Source: Limnoperna fortunei | Lineage: Eukaryota > Mollusca > Bivalvia > Mytilida > Modiolidae | Direction: 5' to 3' | Assembly: GCA_944474755.1 (NCBI GenBank) | Contig: OX104113.1 | Location: 50,545,644-50,609,643 of the forward strand | Length of the DNA: 64,000 nt | In this document: piece after piece, positions 42,201 to 50,329 of the stretch | Numbering within the stretch: position 1 is the first letter of the stretch | Layout of the letters: each line of letters opens with the position of its first letter | Notes under the pieces: model-generated | Database searches by the model: none | Seen by the model: the letters and a program-made list of their open reading frames with translations, nothing else | What the model was told of the DNA's origin: nothing | Translations under genes and position numbers: made by a program

Positions 42201-44250
42201 CACATATCCAAAGAGATTCATACATAGGAACTCCAACTCATTAACCCGTTGTTCCTTAAAGTATGCGTGATGATTGAATAGCTGCATATCGTCTTCTGAT
42301 TCGTATTCCAGCTATATTCAGGACGAAAACGTGATAAAAGCATACATAAAATTCAGTCAAACAATGTGATATACAAATGCAAAAAAAAAAATTTAATGAT
42401 TGATAAAATGTTTATTTAACGTCCATCAACCATTATTATACCCCCGCAAACTTTTTTTTGGGGGGAGGGGGTATATAGGAATCACCCTGTCTGTCTGTCC
42501 GTCTGTTCACATCCCTTGTAAGCGCTTCTCCTAAAACGCTTGACAGATTTTGATGAAACTTTACATGAAGGAAGTACATCATATGTAGATGTGCATGAAG
42601 AATTTTCGTCGCTGTCGGATATTATTCAGGGGAGATAATTGGGGGTATCCCTTTGTTAGCGTGCTCACAGTCCACACTTGTTTCAGCTATTTTAAGGATG
42701 GAAACAAGTTAACAAACCAAACAAAAATCAATGGAAAAAAGTGATACACCAATCACAACAAAAATGTCATTACCACTGAAATAGTGTGATTTGTTGGGTA
42801 TGAACGAAGAATTGTGTCTTTTGTAACGGCTATAGTGAGCCCAGTTCTTTTTGTTGAATGACACTGAATGTATGCTCAGTGAAAGAGTACTGAGTGTTGC
42901 AAAGGGCTTAAACATTAAACCTTTTGTAGGCATCTGTAGCAATTGCTAAACATCTTACCTACAATTATTCGCTGTGATGTTAACCTGACACTACTTCCAG
43001 AGATAAAAACACTTTTAGTATTAAAAAGTGTACAGAATAAAACTTATTTTTTACTTGTCTTACCTCTTACACAATCGAACTTAATTGTAAGGTATACCGA
43101 CGTTCCTGGACATGGGTGTTTAAAAACTGTGTTTGACGCAAATAATGAACATTGATGTTCACCATTACATTTCTCCTGAACTATTGAAAGAGCATTATTG
43201 GAACTTCCACAATTTGTTGTTCCTATTATTGCGTTGCGACTGCAAGTTCGAACGTCTGTCCTTCCATAAGTTGCCGACGATATCAACAAAACATTTCTTT
43301 TATTAGAACATTCAATTTGGTCTGTTTCTCCTTGACATATAATTTTTGTACGTGCTAAAAAAGAGATAAATTAGATGTCATACATATATACAAAATGCAA
43401 TCAATTATACACTTACATGTAAAAAACGAAGTGTACCGCATTAGTTAAAACGTCTGTTAATTATTTACCTCGAGATATTAGGTATTTTTCTAGTCGAGTC
43501 GATTGGTTCTCGCTTCATTGTTGTTTGTTACAATGTTGACTAATTCAATTTTTCAATCATCTTTACTTTTTCTTGGGCTACATTGACTTTCAGATTGACT
43601 TATATTTCATGGGAAATGTATGTGTAGTAAGGTTTCTCCTGCCTCTATCGCATAATATGCTGTTTTGCAAAAGTATATATTTTGAATAAATATATTAAAT
43701 TATAAATTTATAATTTATATGCTTACTGAAGATCTTCTTAACAATAGTCTGGAACCATACGTGGAGCGTGCCTTATTGCTCGACCCACAGAGCAGCCCAG
43801 CTCCTCGTCCCCAGTTGCAGATAGGGGAGACCCTCTCGTTAGGGGTTATCAGGTCATAATACAGAAAGCCTGGTGGGTATTAGGTAACGTGTTTGGAGGG
43901 TACCAAGGTCCTTGCACGTTAAAAACCTCTTTCTTAAATTTCGAAAAAGGGTAGGCTCATAGTAGCTGCTACAAGGGCTATATTTTAAGCCCCTACCCAA
44001 TACTCCATACTTAACCAGTGGCAGTTAAAATTGTGTTCCCTATGTCCCAATCCACCCTTTCTTCCATTGATTTATTGTTAACTTGGTCTCGTCCTGAATA
44101 TAGCTAAAGTACAGCTCGCTGGACGTAAAAAAACGTCCAATCAATCACTCTAATAATAGTACATTATATCCTACCTTGAGCTTGAATATTTTTACAAAAC
44201 GTTATAATAAAAAATGCTTTTACAAGTCCAGTCAAATAATGTCTTGCCAT
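30219..44250 (-). CDS. Mosaic secreted serine protease: signal peptide-SUEL lectin-LDLa x5-trypsin, twelve exons
   Basis: Exons on the minus strand: 44250-44175, 43354-43064, 41596-41489, 40928-40818, 38814-38701, 37204-37094, 34723-34613, 33774-33552, 32136-31883, 31169-31024, 30599-30515 and 30295-30219, total 1,707 nt or 568 aa. The joined frame is open from ATG to TAA. Residues 1-25 are a signal peptide, 26-122 a SUEL lectin and 123-307 five LDLa domains. The sixth Cys of each LDLa is split by an intron and is restored exactly at every join, strong support for the model. Residues 308-568 are a trypsin domain with activation site R332/I333 (KIR|IVGG), His378 (LTASHC), Asp425 ([10 protein letters not shown]) and Ser518 (GDSGGP). 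Asp512 at the base of the pocket predicts cleavage after Lys or Arg. Secretion and zymogen activation follow from the domain family; the substrate is unknown. An extra Cys follows IVGG without the usual partner. A possible alternative terminal exon lies at 42110-41806. Confidence 0.9.
30515..30599 (-). CDS. Exon 11: catalytic Ser
   Basis: It begins GDSGGPLSC and runs to [10 protein letters not shown], with Gly at the pocket rim. Donor GTAAGT. Confidence 0.92.
31024..31169 (-). CDS. Exon 10: trypsin pocket segment
   Basis: It contains [21 protein letters not shown] and NDACQ, giving the specificity Asp (trypsin position 189). Ends in phase 0 at donor GTTAGT. Confidence 0.9.
31883..32136 (-). 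CDS. Exon 9: catalytic Asp
   Basis: It contains [26 protein letters not shown] and VVGWGDT. Phase 2 in, phase 1 out, donor GTAGGC. Confidence 0.92.
32905..33130 (-). repeat. Family A SINE-like element, diverged, in a protease-gene intron
   Basis: It carries 'ttaaacaataaattta', 'tttgactgccacc', 'tagaggcgga', 'tagcggctaaaatg' and 'ggtccgcggtctggctttcc' in reverse orientation. Confidence 0.7.
33315..33510 (+). repeat. Family B tRNA-derived SINE, head-truncated
   Basis: It carries 'gcgggtcgagtttcactgcg', 'aataaaaactggacgccac' and 'atatagctgaaaaa' and ends in caaacaaac repeats, 40 bp before a protease exon. Confidence 0.75.
33552..33774 (-). CDS. Exon 8: protease activation site and catalytic His
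   Basis: It contains the pro-segment Cys (ICTKIR), [15 protein letters not shown] and LTASHCFF. Phase 1 in, phase 2 out, donor GTATGT. Confidence 0.92.
34040..34165 (-). repeat. Dispersed repeat (family F), second copy at 61.38-61.58 kb
   Basis: It shares 'catgggtgcactcagatgct', 'acgagtaagca' and 'tagacacctgtcgagtta' with the second copy. ORFs across both copies are spurious. Confidence 0.6.
34613..34723 (-). CDS. Exon 7: LDLa domain 5
   Basis: [18 protein letters not shown] and [12 protein letters not shown]. Twin of exon 6; the final Cys is completed by the first bases of the protease exon. Confidence 0.88.
35570..36040 (+). repeat. Dispersed repeat, copy of 12.74-13.23 kb
   Basis: Collinear with the 12.74 kb copy ('aaacggatctggtttcaaaa', 'ggaaataacgcgagaataat', 'agtaaataactt'). 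Lies in the intron between the twin LDLa exons. Confidence 0.55.
36055..36520 (+). repeat. Dispersed repeat copy (as at 20.1 kb), interrupted by a SINE
   Basis: It matches 20.09-20.42 kb on both sides of a family B SINE at 36193-36389, so the 20.1 kb copy serves as the unoccupied site. Confidence 0.6.
36193..36389 (-). repeat. Family B tRNA-derived SINE with perfect 9-bp target-site duplication
   Basis: Reverse orientation, from gtttgtttg to 'gaacccgcaatctcagtgt'. AAACAGTTT occurs at 36184-36192 and again at 36390-36398. The tRNA A-box part is missing (head truncation). A 63-aa ORF inside is spurious. Confidence 0.88.
36835..36960 (-). repeat. Family A SINE-like fragment, degenerate
   Basis: It carries diverged words 'tttttagcggctac', 'agtctttatcgtg' and 'ccaaaacacttaaccca'. 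Confidence 0.45.
37094..37204 (-). CDS. Exon 6: LDLa domain 4
   Basis: [18 protein letters not shown] and [11 protein letters not shown]. Nearly identical to exon 7, including flanking intron bases ('atttacttacatcctaact'), so the pair arose by recent duplication. Confidence 0.88.
37748..37955 (-). repeat. Family A SINE-like element, head-truncated
   Basis: It starts at the 'gattgattggatg' tail, then 'cagctatattca', 'acaataaat' and 'tcgaatcccactgg'. The head region is lost. Confidence 0.65.
38701..38814 (-). CDS. Exon 5: LDLa domain 3
   Basis: [18 protein letters not shown] and [11 protein letters not shown], with the final Cys split at donor GTAAGT. Phase 1-1. Confidence 0.88.
39245..39600 (+). 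repeat. Local tandem repeat, ~60-bp unit
   Basis: 'attgttggacttgcgagaag' followed by 'aacacgacaatcgaacaa' recurs near 39436, 39494 and 39554, with an older copy near 39310. 'gatatcagtctgggct' recurs at ~39265 and ~39398. It lies in an intron of the protease gene. Confidence 0.7.
40818..40928 (-). CDS. Exon 4: LDLa domain 2
   Basis: [18 protein letters not shown] and [11 protein letters not shown], with the final Cys split at donor GTGAGT. Phase 1-1. Confidence 0.87.
41489..41596 (-). CDS. Exon 3: LDLa domain 1
   Basis: [17 protein letters not shown] and [11 protein letters not shown], then a split Cys at donor GTAAGC. The calcium-binding DGSDE motif is intact. Confidence 0.88.
41806..42110 (-). 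CDS. Candidate alternative terminal exon of the lectin-protease gene
   Basis: After acceptor 'caattacag', phase 1 continues from the SUEL exon into an open frame of about 100 residues. It starts [12 protein letters not shown], contains [16 protein letters not shown] and [17 protein letters not shown], and ends at TAG (41808-41806). Used this way, the gene would make a ~222-aa secreted lectin without LDLa or protease. A weak GTGGCG donor inside would instead keep frame into the first LDLa exon. The segment has few Cys and no domain that I recognise. Skipping it also keeps frame, so its use is unproven. Confidence 0.45.
42305..42865 (-). repeat. Family A element interrupted by another repeat
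   Basis: Family A tail words lie near 42395 ('gattgataaaatg', 'acgtccatcaacc') and resume near 42685 ('tttcagctatttt', 'ggaaacaagttaacaaac', 'ttgtaacggctatagtgagcc'). The material between is a different repeat. Confidence 0.6.
42435..42672 (+). repeat. Repeat family C, nested in family A
   Basis: It carries 'cccccgcaaactttttttt', a G-rich tract, 'ctgtctgtctgtccgtctgt', 'cttgacagattttgatgaaac' and 'gggggtatccc'. Both ends carry short 'gggggtat'-type matches. Non-coding. Confidence 0.55.
43064..43354 (-). CDS. Exon 2: SUEL lectin domain
   Basis: 291 nt, phase 1-1. It carries [34 protein letters not shown] and [16 protein letters not shown]. The canonical YGR and PCPGT motifs suggest that sugar binding is kept. 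The acceptor is 'ttttttag' and the donor GTAAGA. Confidence 0.9.
43749..44150 (+). repeat. Family A SINE-like element, full length
   Basis: Head 'ctcgacccacagagcagccc' through to the 'gtccaatcaatcac' tail. Flanks TAACAATAGT (43739-43748) and TAATAATAGT (44151-44160) form a 10-bp duplication with one change. It lies in the first intron of the lectin-protease gene. Confidence 0.85.
44175..44250 (-). CDS. Exon 1: signal peptide
   Basis: It encodes [20 protein letters not shown]..., ending IQAQ plus one base (phase 1) at donor GTAGGA. Basic N-terminus, hydrophobic core and a small-residue end: a typical secretion signal. Confidence 0.82.
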
Positions 44251-44299
44251 AGTTTTTACTGCTAAATGTTGTACAAGAAATTTAAGCATAAACGTGCAG

Positions 44300-45890
44300 A
44301 TGTCATTAATATATCGATAAAGTTATGAATATTTTATATTTATATGTTTCATAAAATGATTAAGTTGGTCTTAGTTATGTAAACTACATCAGATATGTAT
44401 GCTACATTTAATCGTTTCCTTTACAAAATATCTGAATATTAATTTACTAAAAATTCTTTGAAATTATGAATACATAAAATATACGATATAAAGTATATTG
44501 AGTATGGAGAATTTTAATTTTTTTTCACTAGTTTTGAAATATTAGAGGAAAAACATGCATATAAATTAATAAAATTTGTTAACATTTGGAAATACGAGTT
44601 TTATGTTCCTGCAATGTTAGTTATTAAGTTCTACAAAGCAGTTATAATGTTATGCGCATAGAAAGTCTTGTTGATTTGGTTAAAGAAAGGCTATAATGCC
44701 GTCGAGATTTTTTCCGCAAACCGCTAAAGACTTTTGAATAGAACATAAAAAAATATGCGACGTATATTTTGTTAATTTTAAATCTTCGTATTAACAATGT
44801 GACACAAACATGCTTTTATTACAGGATAATCTTTTTATTCAACAAAAGTATTTTTTCTCATTTATCATTCTATCCGGCACTTAAACAAACGCGGTTTACC
44901 CGATACCAATTAAGACGTATGTTTCCGAAAAACGTTATAGCGGTTACCTTCAATTTAAGAAATTACATGTAGTAAACGATAACCGGAAACGCATAAAACA
45001 GTTGTCATAAGGACAAAGTCCGTACTATTATTTCGGAACTGCTTAGTTCTTGATTGCTGCTTAATATTCAGCGAGCAGTCTTTCAGCTATTAGAAAATAT
45101 TCTTGAAAGATCATTGAATACACAGTTTCATGAGGCTAAGCATTTAAATTTAGTTGCATATTGTATGCAAGTTTTATACTTCCGTTGTTCAAAGGATCAT
45201 GTCAGTATCAAAAATTTTTAGTTATGACTTTCGAGCTAAACCATAAATAACACATCCATAGTCTAATTTATACTGAATCAGCAATTTATGTAGATTAAGT
45301 AACCCAATCACCCTAGTTAGTGCTTAATGCAGCTCAAAATATATAAAGCCTTTATAATTGGGTATTTAGTTTTCAACATTTTCATATGGGGACAAATGGA
45401 CAGACAGCCTGGAGTCAAATATACGAAAAAAATGTGGTTTCTTTTACAATTTTGATGGAATTATATCATGTTAGTTCGAGATGCATATTCTTTTATTACC
45501 AAAAATGCATACTTAAATTTTTCGACTGTTTAAAAATAAAACTGTAATTGATTTTTATCGTTATACATACATTTTTCTCCGTAACATCATCTACATACAA
45601 ATATCGTGAATGTTATTTTTGTAAGCTATTCAAATTAATATGTAAAAAGCCACATAAATGGGATGCTTCTTTATAAAGCACCGATTTCTTATTCTAAAAG
45701 GTAATACAGCGTTAAGTTTACTTTAAATACTCAATTAAATAAAAAGCTTGAAATAAAGAAAGGAAGTCTACTTGTTACCCTACATCAAGTTTTGGTAAAA
45801 TGATGTATAAAATGCCTTTTTTCCATGTTGTGTCGTAAGCATGTTCTAAATCAAAAATGATTAACACAACATGATTGTTTTTTCCATACT
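44300..45890. other. No gene seen (5' flank of the lectin-protease gene)
   Basis: AT-rich. No clear TATA box or other promoter element could be assigned upstream of the ATG at 44250. Confidence 0.4.
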
Positions 45891-45897
45891 ATATCTA

Positions 45898-45980
45898 CAC
45901 TGATTTATTGTAAACTTGCTTTCTTACTGAATATAGCTGAAATACTGCTCGCTAACTGAAAAGCAAACATCCATTCAATG
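45898..45980 (+). repeat. Family A SINE-like element, tail only
   Basis: 'gatttattgtaaacttgctt', 'tgaatatagctgaaatactg' and 'aaacatccattcaatgaat'. Confidence 0.65.
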
Positions 45981-46094
45981 AATCTAGCTAAACGCCCCCT
46001 TATACTGTTATCTAAACGAGGAATTTGATGCTGTGTCAATTGTTTGACATTTGTGGTGTAAACTCTGCTCTGGTACTGTAAATATCGGTACAAA

Positions 46095-46116
46095 GGGGGG
46101 GGGGGGGGGGTGGGGG
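46095..46116 (+). repeat. Poly-G tract
   Basis: Sixteen G, one T, five G. It could form a G-quadruplex, and it is also a likely site of sequencing length error. Confidence 0.8.
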
Positions 46117-46399
46117 CTTTATTCTCAAACACGATGACTGGTTGTATCCCACATGTGCTCATTTTAATCCTTAAAGCAATGTTGCCTTCGGCATATACGG
46201 TGCTTGGTTGCTGCCATAATTACTTTTATGTATGTTTCGAAACTTTTGAATCATTTTGGGGTTTATATGCCACAGTAAAGAGAAGAATGTTTGCCAACTC
46301 TGTCCCCCACCCGCACGAGTGTTAACAGGGACGATTTTGTGGCTCTGTGGATCTTTTAAAAAAACCAGAAGAGTTTTACTACGAACGCAAACCTCCTCC

Positions 46400-48485
46400 A
46401 CTCTCCGAAATCGTTGAAAATTACTTATGTGTATGTGATGCTACTGATCTTTTTACTGAAATTTAACAAGATGAATACACAATTTAATAGACAAACTTTA
46501 GGTTCATATGGTCAGCATAAAACATTCCAAGGGCTAATTGCTATTATGTAAAAACGTTTGAAAGATTTTGCAGTATTTATTGTTATATATTCATCATCAA
46601 ATAAGCCAACTCAACAAACAAGATATTAACACATGAGAAGCAAACTAATAAACATGTTGAGTATTGAAAAAATACTGGCCATGATGTATGAAACAATATA
46701 TTTTAGATCTCATGTCTGCCTTAAATTTTGCTCACTTGATATAAAAACATAAATTTGTACATAGCTGTTTGGTAAATTAAAAGTAGTTAAACGTTAATAC
46801 TAAATGTATATCAACATGTTTACGATATTAGCAAGCTTAACATACCATAACTTAAGTAAGTGACGTTATTAACGGCAACATGTGCTATTCACTGAGCTAA
46901 TACATTCTATGTATGAGACGTATTAATAAATCATGGAAGACTGTATTGCCTAAAATCATAGTAACTGTAACATATAAAAACATGAGGCCCACCCGAGTCG
47001 CGCTGGTAAACCTATCCTGATCGTAAGCATTATGTTCAACCATATCAACTCGTCAGAATAATTAAAAAAAAAGAACAGATGATCTATCAACAAATATTGT
47101 TAGAGCCTTTGAAGCAAAAAGAATATATAAGAGCAGTTCAGTATCAGTCCTGTACTGGACAAGAGTAAATGCAGACTTTACTAAATCGATATCTTAGAGT
47201 TTGGAGTTTTCAAATCTAAGGAAGAAACAGCCCTTGCATTCCGTATATCCCATGTAATATAGAAAAGATTACACGGGAGGGAAGGAACATATGTTTAAAT
47301 ACGAAATTACCAAAGACTCACCTTAATAGGGTTAAAAGCGTCGGGCGGGAAACAAAGTGATATTGCTTCACCATTGCCTTGGTTCCTGGTGAATATATAT
47401 CTCTGTCTATCTGTTTTCTTGTCCGTTAATTGCCTGTAAATTGATAACAACAGAAACTCGATTACATATGTAACTTGCACTAAGTGATAACTATTGTGTT
47501 GCTTGAACATATTACACTACATGTAACTGATTCTAAATATATCAACTATTTACCTATTTCTATTCACCATAATCATCGTCCAGGCATGTTTTACGGATAT
47601 TTATTACACATTTATATCTAGCCGTTTTAATCGCATTGATGAAAATTATAACCATTAAAAAAAACAATTATGCGAATTTAGCGTAGTATAATTTAAACAA
47701 AATAGTGTTTAAACAGTCGCAGGTTTTGGGTCTCATTCCTTTTAATTTATAACTACACGGACATTGATTAATATATCTTTATAGTAAACGGCCTTTTTAA
47801 ATCTCAGCTTAGAACACGAATACTCATGCTTCCGTCTTCCAGTCAGTAGCATTACAGAAGCTGACAAAAATGCAACGTTACTATGTGTTACCAATCCCAA
47901 AGAAATAATTCCTGCAGTATTACAGATTAAACAAGTTAATAAACCATGTTTATATGCGTAAAATGCCAAAATACCAGTCTCAAGACACAATGTTACTCAT
48001 CTTACACATTGGCTTGGCAATATTTCAGTCTCCTAGCTGGACTTTTTCGAAGATAACCAAAATACAATATATAATGTTCAGCATTGTCTCTCCCTACTCT
48101 CTACTTTTACATTGGCATTAAAAACAATAAGCAAAGTAATTAGTCATAATTTTAGCAACATATTACAACAAGATAAGCAATACTGGTACTGAAGGTATGA
48201 ACGACTTGGTATGATTTACGCGTTCTGGTCACTAGATATTAAAGTTGGGAATACTAGTTAAAGAACAATAACTTGTGCATCGTTATATCTAAGGTATCTG
48301 TCATGAAAAGTTCGAAGCTGTCTTCAAGCCACAAATGTCATCAAAGATAGCAAAAGTATATTATTCTAGTAAGTTACATAATTGTAGAGAGTTCAACATT
48401 ATTGTGTGAAATTATAGTGCCTACTGCTTTTCGAGCACTGCGAATGACTTTGCTTCCGGATAATTCTACTTTTCAAAATTAAACA
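46400..48485. other. No gene seen
   Basis: AT-rich intergenic sequence. ORFs of 67-82 codons on the minus strand have no domain or splice support. Confidence 0.45.
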
Positions 48486-48494
48486 AGGGGACCA

Positions 48495-48745
48495 TATTTG
48501 GAGGGTTCCCAGTGCTCGCGCCACAGCGCATTCCAGCGCGTCTCCGGGTGGCGGATAGGGGCGACCATCTCGCTAAGAGTTGTCAGGTCATAATACGTAA
48601 AGCCTGGCAGCAGACCGTAGTTGCTCACATGTTTAGAGACTGCCACAGAAGAGCATGCTCATTGTAGCCGCTATCCAATACTCCATACCTTTTCAGTGGC
48701 AGTCAAAATTGTATGCAACTGTTTTCCTATCACACCCCTTTTGCC
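48495..48745 (+). repeat. Family A SINE-like element, tail-truncated
   Basis: Head 'ggagggttcccagtgctcg' through 'gggtggcggatagggg' to 'cagtggcagtcaaaattgta'. It stops before the tail. Confidence 0.75.
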
Positions 48746-49084
48746 GGTGACAAAAATCTTTAAAAAAACATAATCTCGAATTAATCATATATCACTTAAT
48801 ATTACAGAATTTTATTAATGTTCATTTTTTATTTGTATTTTTATATGTTTTGAACGTAATGCTTTTTTATGTAAATTTTCTTTGCGATTTCAGCAAGATT
48901 TCTGACGGCCATGATTGTCTGTCCTCATCTATGTTTTATCAATAAATTTACCTTATAATTACAAACATCTTATCTCCTACCTTGCATTCTCTATTCATTG
49001 CTTGTAATACCAAATATTGATATATTGAACACAGTTTAAGTCATTGTTAATCTTCACATAATTAATCCAAGTTTTTTGCCCGCG

Positions 49085-49094
49085 TATATAAAGG
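49085..49094 (+). promoter_or_regulatory. Candidate TATA box
   Basis: TATATAAAGG, preceded by a GC-rich base stretch and followed after ~20 bp by an initiator-like 'ccatacag' and an ATG at 49137. The ATG frame is only 13 codons unless spliced at ATGGAAG|GTGAAA. No downstream exon was identified. Confidence 0.25.
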
Positions 49095-49648
49095 CCTTTT
49101 TTAGCCATACAGTTTTCCAAAGTGCATCTGGATAACATGGAAGGTGAAAAAAACTTTATTAAAAATTCCTGGCACAGTTAACATTAACGGGTTAACAAGT
49201 GTTTTTCAACAAGTTCTTTGCCTTCAAATCCGTTTTGGGGTATGAGCGCAGTAAATAAATGTTAAAAAAATTTCGAGTCTGTAGTCTTTTTTGCTTGTTT
49301 TTCTAAAAGATGTTTGGATCTACCTTAACTGGCTTGTAATCTGTTGTTATATCCACCTGAAAAAAATATTACAAATCAGGCTTCTTTTATCAGCCTTATC
49401 CACAATTCTTTTTTATTGGCTTAACCCCTGATTGGACATATTCAAATTATAAACAATTTGCATTGTAATATTGCATTGTGTTCTCAAGTGTTTCTATGTA
49501 ACTCTTGGGTAATATGATTTTATATCATATTACAAATTTTTCGAAATCTCGATCAAATAAGTAATAATACATGACATTCATTCTAGATCTATGTGTTCAA
49601 ATGTAATGATATTGTCAAATATGCAGCCATAAGTTTTAATCCTTTTTC

Positions 49649-49918
49649 GGGGGCCTCGGTGGCCGAGTGGTCAAGGTAGTTCGTCTACCATTGATCACGT
49701 GGTCTGTCAACACTGAGATTGCGGGTTCGATTCTCACTGCAGGCAGGGTGTACTCGACCCCAATCTTAATTGACAAGGATTGCCAGTTTTCCTACCGCAG
49801 GTCGGGGGTTCTCTCCGGGTACTCCGGCTTCCTCCCCCAATAAAAACTGGACGCCATGAAATAGCTGAAAAATTGCTGAAAGTGGCGTAAAAACACCATT
49901 CAAACAAACAAAAACAAA
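49649..49918 (+). repeat. Family B tRNA-derived SINE, full length
   Basis: The head is tRNA-like (Ser/Leu class): A box TGGCCGAGTGG at 49660-49670 and B box GGGTTCGATTC at 49723-49733, an internal Pol III promoter. The body carries 'ctaccgcaggtcgggggtt', 'ccaataaaaactggacgcc' and 'gaaatagctgaaaaattgct'; the tail is caaacaaacaaa. It is the only copy here with both Pol III boxes. Confidence 0.9.
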
Positions 49919-50171
49919 ATAATCCTTTTTCTAGAGAATCTCGCATTTGGTAGGCAAATATCACAATCATCATGATCTATGCCTATGTAGTTACCTGAAA
50001 GCCAAAATTTCCTTTACTTACCCATCCAATACTTTTCTTGTGGTATATGAATATAATATAAGTGCGGGTATACGCTAAATATTATTTTTTTATTATTGAA
50101 AACGTTATATACCCATTAAAAATCATTTGGTAGGTGACAACAGTAGATAAATATGTCACTGTATAGAAATT

Positions 50172-50325
50172 TGTTTTTTTTTTGTTTGAATGGTTTTTAA
50201 CGCCACTTTTAACAATTTTTCAGCTATAACATGGCGTCCAGTTTTTATTGTGGGAGGAAGCCGTAGTACCCAGAGAAAACCCCCGACCTGCGGTAGGAAA
50301 AACTGGCAATCCTTGTCAATTAAGA
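50172..50325 (-). repeat. Family B tRNA-derived SINE, head-truncated
   Basis: 'gtttgaatggtttttaacgc', 'cagctataacatggcgtcca', 'aacccccgacctgcggtag' and 'ccttgtcaattaag'. In reverse orientation about 250 bp from the full-length copy. Confidence 0.8.
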
Positions 50326-50329
50326 GTAT

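Noticed and set aside
42036..42287. 83-codon minus-strand ORF upstream of the candidate alternative exon
   Set aside because: It is in another frame and crosses the acceptor site; the SUEL exon phase supports the other frame.
49649..49740. A functional tRNA gene (Ser/Leu type)
   Set aside because: A and B boxes are present, but the acceptor ends do not pair and it continues directly into SINE sequence repeated elsewhere in the window.
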